The translations under genes were made by a program, and so were the position numbers. 36,015 nucleotides of DNA from an uncultured Saprospiraceae bacterium (GTDB lineage: Bacteria; Bacteroidota; Bacteroidia; Chitinophagales; Saprospiraceae): positions 1-36,015 of the forward strand of contig CALLMH010000072.1 of assembly GCA_938007965.1 (NCBI GenBank), in the 5' to 3' direction. Shown here piece after piece: positions 32,346 through 36,015 of this stretch (the stretch's first letter is position 1; each line of letters opens with the position of its first letter). The notes beneath the pieces were generated by a model. The model searched no databases. It saw only the letters and a list, made by a program, of their open reading frames with translations, and was not told the origin of the DNA.

Positions 32346-35300
32346 ATGACAATTTCAACAATATTAAAGACAAACTTAAAGAACCTGATGGCTATGTTGG
32401 GATTCATTGTGTTTTTCCAATATTCTGCTTTTGGAAACACAGACATCATAGGTATGATCTGGATTGATGATGATTTAAATGGGACTTTTAATGGGGAATT
32501 AGGTGTATCTGGAGTTACTGTAGATCTATTAGACGCTGAATCATTTGCTATAGTCGCTAGTGTAGTTACTTCTGGAGGTAATTTTGAATTCTTGGATCAG
32601 TCTGCTGGCAAATATTTAATAAGAATTCCTGCCTCGCAGTTCTTAGCGGGGGGAGCACTAGTAGGGACACTAAGTTGTCCAGGGTTTACTCCGGCAGATG
32701 ATATGATTGATGATAATGATAATGGATCTGATAGTAGTCCGTCAGATGTGCGCAGCAGTGTATTTACACTTGACGATGTGGACCCCAACGCAAATGTGTT
32801 GATCGACTATATTGATTTTTGTTTTTTTGAAAATAATTGTTCAGAGCCTAATCCTTTTGCCAGTTTATCATGCGAGGAGATTTCCGCCACTGATGTGATA
32901 TGTGATATTTACACTTTAGAAACATTTTGCTATACGCTTCCAGATGGATTTTCTGGGGGGAGTCAACCTACTCCTCTTTGTTCGAATAATGGTAATATAG
33001 CTGATAATATATCTTGGTTTGGATTCATTGCAGCGGGAGGAGATTACAGGCTTACGATTTCTTCTGAAGGCTGTACATCGGGCCAGTTGAATCTCGGTGG
33101 GGTTCAGGTAGGTATTTATCAAGACTGTGATTTTTCAGAGTCGGTTTTTTGTTCTCCGACTTGTACTACGGATGATATCAGTATATTATCTTCTCTACTG
33201 ACAGAAGGAGAGGTTTACTACCTATTTATAGACGGATGTGGAAATATGAATTGTAACTACTCGATAGATATTATAGGAACAGCAACACCACCATCCCTAG
33301 TTCCTGACGCTATATGTTTGGATAATGATGGGATGCTAGAATGTGACAGCACCAGCTATTGTGTAGGTGGTGATGTAATATTTCAAGCTACTGGTGTAGA
33401 TTTTTCTGCAGATTTTTCTTGGAGTATTACCACAGTGACAGGTGCACCATACAGTGGAGATGCGGATCCGAATACCACTACAGATAATTTGCAAATCTCA
33501 TTCAGCGACGAGGGCGAATATCAAGTGTGTATAACAGGTGTAGACAATGGATGCGATTTGTGGACGGGTAGCGAATGCATAACAGTAACCACTTCAGAAG
33601 ATATAGTTTTCGTAGGAGACGAGACTTTTGCCACGCAGTTTGTTTGTATTGATGATATGTACTCTGTGAATACATTAGACATGATCGATATCAATGGCGA
33701 CGGGGTTGCTGGGTGGCAAGGACCTACTACTGATATAGGACTGGGATTGAATACGACGACCATTTTAACTCCAAGTTGCTCTTATGATCAATCATTTTTT
33801 CTAGTTAATTACGAAGAAGAGGAGCCTACTGATGTTTATTTGGCAGTTTGTGGACAAGATCTACCGTTGCAGATAGAAGATTTTATTTTGACGGTCGAGT
33901 CGTTTGCATCCGGTAATATTATTACGATAGATGATGTGCTTTCTTCTACACCAAATGTAAATGGGTGCGATAGTATTACGAATTATGCCATAGAGATATT
34001 TGATGTTGTGGACGGTGTGATGAGTCCTCCAGTTTGTACGTTCAATAGCACCATTCTCAATTTCGACTATAATGAAGCGGCCTCTACTAATTTTATATTT
34101 CTGAATTACGTATGGACGGACCCACTCGGCAATGAGCTTTTTGATACCCAAGGGGACAACGACCCAACAGATATATCGTTACCGATGGGCAGTATTGATG
34201 GCACATATACACTTACCATCACGATTACAAAGAATGGTTTTTCTTGTGAATACATCTACCCTGTAGAAGTAGATTTTAGCGATACACAACCGCCTACTCC
34301 TACCATATCAGGAATCACGATGGTATGTTCTGGATCTAATAGTGAGTCTATCTATATTGCAGCGGGTGGCGATCCTTCATTCAATTACATATGGACGATT
34401 CCGACGGATGCAGAGATGATACAAACAGGAGGGCCATTTGGCAATATGATCACCGTAGATTGGATAGGATCCGCGGGTGGTAATATCACTTTGCAAAGTG
34501 AAAATGAATGTGGGTTTAGTGATATTACCAGTATTGCGATCACAGTAATCCCAACGATGATTCCAGATTTTACGATAGATGCGGAAGTATGCGTAGGAGG
34601 AGAGACATCAGTAGTGTCGAGTGGTAGTGATGTCAATATTGTTTCTTATTTATGGACATTTGGAGGTGCACAGATCATAAGTGGCGGTAGCGGTAATATA
34701 GGACCTAATGTTTTATCTTGGTCTAATCCTGGGACCAAGACAGTCACATTACAAACCACAAATACCAGTGGATGTCTATCTGATCCAGTATCTAAGACCA
34801 TAGAGGTCGTAGCGCCATTAGAAGCGGTAGATATCATCTGCCAACCGACTATAAACGATATTTTATTTATTTGGCAAGCACAAGAAGGAGTAACTTACGA
34901 TGTAGAGATCTTCACAGGTCAGACTGGTGTGTTCGAGGGAAATTCTGCCTATAGGGTATCAGGTTTATCCGGTGGTGAAGAAGTTACATTAGAACTCTTG
35001 CAGACCGAAACCAATGGTCTATGTGCTGACCCTTTATCAACATTGATTACGTGTGTGGCACAAGATTGTCCAGATATTGCTATTGTCTTATCCGCTCCGC
35101 AGACTACTTTCTGCGAAAATGATAATACTGAAATCACACTAAATGCCATCGTAACCAGCCAAGTCAATGGTACGGGAGTTTTCAGTGGTCCAGGGATAGT
35201 GAATCCAATTGGAATCTTCAATCCTGACCAAGCAAGTCCAGGCGTAAATACAATAACATATAGTTTTATAGATGAAAATGGATGTTCAGGATCTCAGACC

Positions 35301-36015
35301 ATCGATATCATAGTTATACCGTCTCCGATTTCTTCATTTGTACCCGATGTTACTGAGGTATGCGAAGGGGGGATGATCATGCTAGACTATACAGGTACGT
35401 CAGATGTGGATTCTTTCATATGGGACAATGACGAATTGACAATAGCTGATCAAGCTAATCCTTCTCTAACTTTCTTAACTCCTGGTCAAAAAACAATATC
35501 TCTTATCGTAATAAAAGACGGTTGTCAATCTGAAGAGACATCAATTGTAGTTGAGATATTGGAGAATCCGATTGCTGCTTTTACGGCGGCTTCGGATCAG
35601 ATCTGTATCTCAGATGAATTACAACTTCAATATACCGGCGGATCAGATGTAGACAATTATGATTGGGATGTAGGCGTAGGTTCTGTGGATAATGTGCCAG
35701 ATCCTGTTGTGTCGTTTATATTTCCAGGAGAGAAGACACTAGAGTTGGTCGTGTCCAAGGGTGATTGTGTTTCTGAGGTATTCAGTCAGACAGTAGTGGT
35801 AGATCAGATATTGAGCACTCCCTTATTGAACTGTAATGCAGGGAGCGGAAATATAACATTCCAATGGGATGAAGTCCCTGGCGCATCGTCTTATTTAGTA
35901 TCAGTAAATGGAGACCCACCTTTTGAGTCTACCACGACCACATTATCTATAGATAACCTAGAGGATGATGAGTTGGTAGAAGTTACAGTGGAGGCTGTAT
36001 CTGATGGAAGCTGTC
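32346..36015 (+). CDS. Giant surface protein, SdrD_B-like plus PKD/FN3 repeats (3'-truncated by window)
   Basis: An open frame of 1223 codons with no stop runs past the right edge. It starts at the ATG 32346 with a signal peptide (about 1-31, ending near QYSAFGN). Next come an SdrD_B-like domain (about 34-115; MIWIDDDLNGTFNGELGVSG), a Cys-rich domain (about 160-320), and a long chain of Ig-fold units. Four PKD-like units are marked by Trp at 683, 770, 1026 and 1107, two FN3-like units by Trp at 843 and 1174, and a GVFSGPGIV unit lies near 944-952. No catalytic motif is visible. An adhesin or extracellular matrix role is inferred. A type IX sorting tail would be expected downstream but cannot be seen. 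Confidence 0.88.
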   Translation, partial: MTISTILKTNLKNLMAMLGFIVFFQYSAFGNTDIIGMIWIDDDLNGTFNGELGVSGVTVDLLDAESFAIVASVVTSGGNFEFLDQSAGKYLIRIPASQFLAGGALVGTLSCPGFTPADDMIDDNDNGSDSSPSDVRSSVFTLDDVDPNANVLIDYIDFCFFENNCSEPNPFASLSCEEISATDVICDIYTLETFCYTLPDGFSGGSQPTPLCSNNGNIADNISWFGFIAAGGDYRLTISSEGCTSGQLNLGGVQVGIYQDCDFSESVFCSPTCTTDDISILSSLLTEGEVYYLFIDGCGNMNCNYSIDIIGTATPPSLVPDAICLDNDGMLECDSTSYCVGGDVIFQATGVDFSADFSWSITTVTGAPYSGDADPNTTTDNLQISFSDEGEYQVCITGVDNGCDLWTGSECITVTTSEDIVFVGDETFATQFVCIDDMYSVNTLDMIDINGDGVAGWQGPTTDIGLGLNTTTILTPSCSYDQSFFLVNYEEEEPTDVYLAVCGQDLPLQIEDFILTVESFASGNIITIDDVLSSTPNVNGCDSITNYAIEIFDVVDGVMSPPVCTFNSTILNFDYNEAASTNFIFLNYVWTDPLGNELFDTQGDNDPTDISLPMGSIDGTYTLTITITKNGFSCEYIYPVEVDFSDTQPPTPTISGITMVCSGSNSESIYIAAGGDPSFNYIWTIPTDAEMIQTGGPFGNMITVDWIGSAGGNITLQSENECGFSDITSIAITVIPTMIPDFTIDAEVCVGGETSVVSSGSDVNIVSYLWTFGGAQIISGGSGNIGPNVLSWSNPGTKTVTLQTTNTSGCLSDPVSKTIEVVAPLEAVDIICQPTINDILFIWQAQEGVTYDVEIFTGQTGVFEGNSAYRVSGLSGGEEVTLELLQTETNGLCADPLSTLITCVAQDCPDIAIVLSAPQTTFCENDNTEITLNAIVTSQVNGTGVFSGPGIVNPIGIFNPDQASPGVNTITYSFIDENGCSGSQTIDIIVIPSPISSFVPDVTEVCEGGMIMLDYTGTSDVDSFIWDNDELTIADQANPSLTFLTPGQKTISLIVIKDGCQSEETSIVVEILENPIAAFTAASDQICISDELQLQYTGGSDVDNYDWDVGVGSVDNVPDPVVSFIFPGEKTLELVVSKGDCVSEVFSQTVVVDQILSTPLLNCNAGSGNITFQWDEVPGASSYLVSVNGDPPFESTTTTLSIDNLEDDELVEVTVEAVSDGSC
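34327..36015 (+). repeat. Coding super-repeat: PKD-PKD-FN3 module in two divergent copies
   Basis: Within the giant gene the order PKD, PKD, FN3-like occurs twice: Trp 683, 770, 843 and then 1026, 1107, 1174. The FN3-like pair LFIWQAQEGVTYDVEIF and TFQWDEVPGASSYLVSV is 331 codons (993 nt) apart. Sequence identity is low, so the copies are old. The second copy is cut by the window edge. Confidence 0.6.

Noticed and set aside
32597-35221. Minus-strand frames of 63-96 codons
   Set aside because: They are antisense to the long open plus-strand frame of the giant surface protein, which has domain content while they have none.
1-36015. tRNA or rRNA genes, CRISPR arrays, insertion sequences, prophage or defence genes
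   Set aside because: I looked for cloverleaf-like arms, regularly spaced direct repeats, transposase or integrase motifs and terminal inverted repeats and saw none; all large frames have housekeeping or envelope assignments.

Overview
The window looks like a chromosomal piece from a low-GC, free-living Bacteroidota bacterium, probably Saprospiria or a near relative (class inferred, not tested). The pointers are a Bacteroidota-type SecA (about 1100 aa, SEC-C tail), a long IleRS with a Bacteroidota-like signature, a secreted CotH protein with a type IX secretion tail, a TPR / DUF4292 / EnvC-like cluster, a very long PKD/FN3-type surface protein, and repeated TAnnTTTG sites (the Bacteroidota -7 promoter element) just upstream of genes. 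I see no rRNA, tRNA, CRISPR array, transposase or integrase; this is mostly core and cell-envelope chromosome.

Layout. (1) 259-5201, minus: a four-gene surface-polysaccharide operon (flippase, chain-length regulator, O-antigen ligase/polymerase, FkbM methyltransferase), with two identical 14-nt overlaps. (2) 5323-9543, minus: ileS and rnhB, each followed by an intrinsic terminator. (3) 9778-11811, plus: pyrD and a YbhN/UPF0104 membrane protein, meeting a minus-strand TPR protein tail to tail. (4) 13941-17168: a TonB protein (minus), then on plus an unrecognised secreted protein and a LysE-family exporter. (5) 17267-23624, plus: a possible 29-codon ORF, secA, an M29 aminopeptidase and gpmI. 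(6) 24010-25107, plus: two tandem Hsp20 genes behind a sigma-54-like site and TGACA repeats. (7) 25216-27573, plus: a secreted CotH protein and a DPM1-like glycosyltransferase. (8) 27678-32039, minus: a small lipoprotein, the TPR / DUF4292 / EnvC operon and a small membrane protein. (9) 32346 to the right edge, plus: an uninterrupted 1223-codon reading frame for a giant surface protein, cut by the window end.

Much of the window serves the envelope: polysaccharide assembly, Sec export, TonB energy transfer, division-linked wall hydrolysis, and secreted surface proteins. Items I rate most worth a second look are the altered ATP-binding signature of IleRS (GIHH in place of HxGH), the probable module duplication in the giant surface protein, the regulatory region of the Hsp20 pair, and the missing conventional start codon of the DUF4292 lipoprotein gene.
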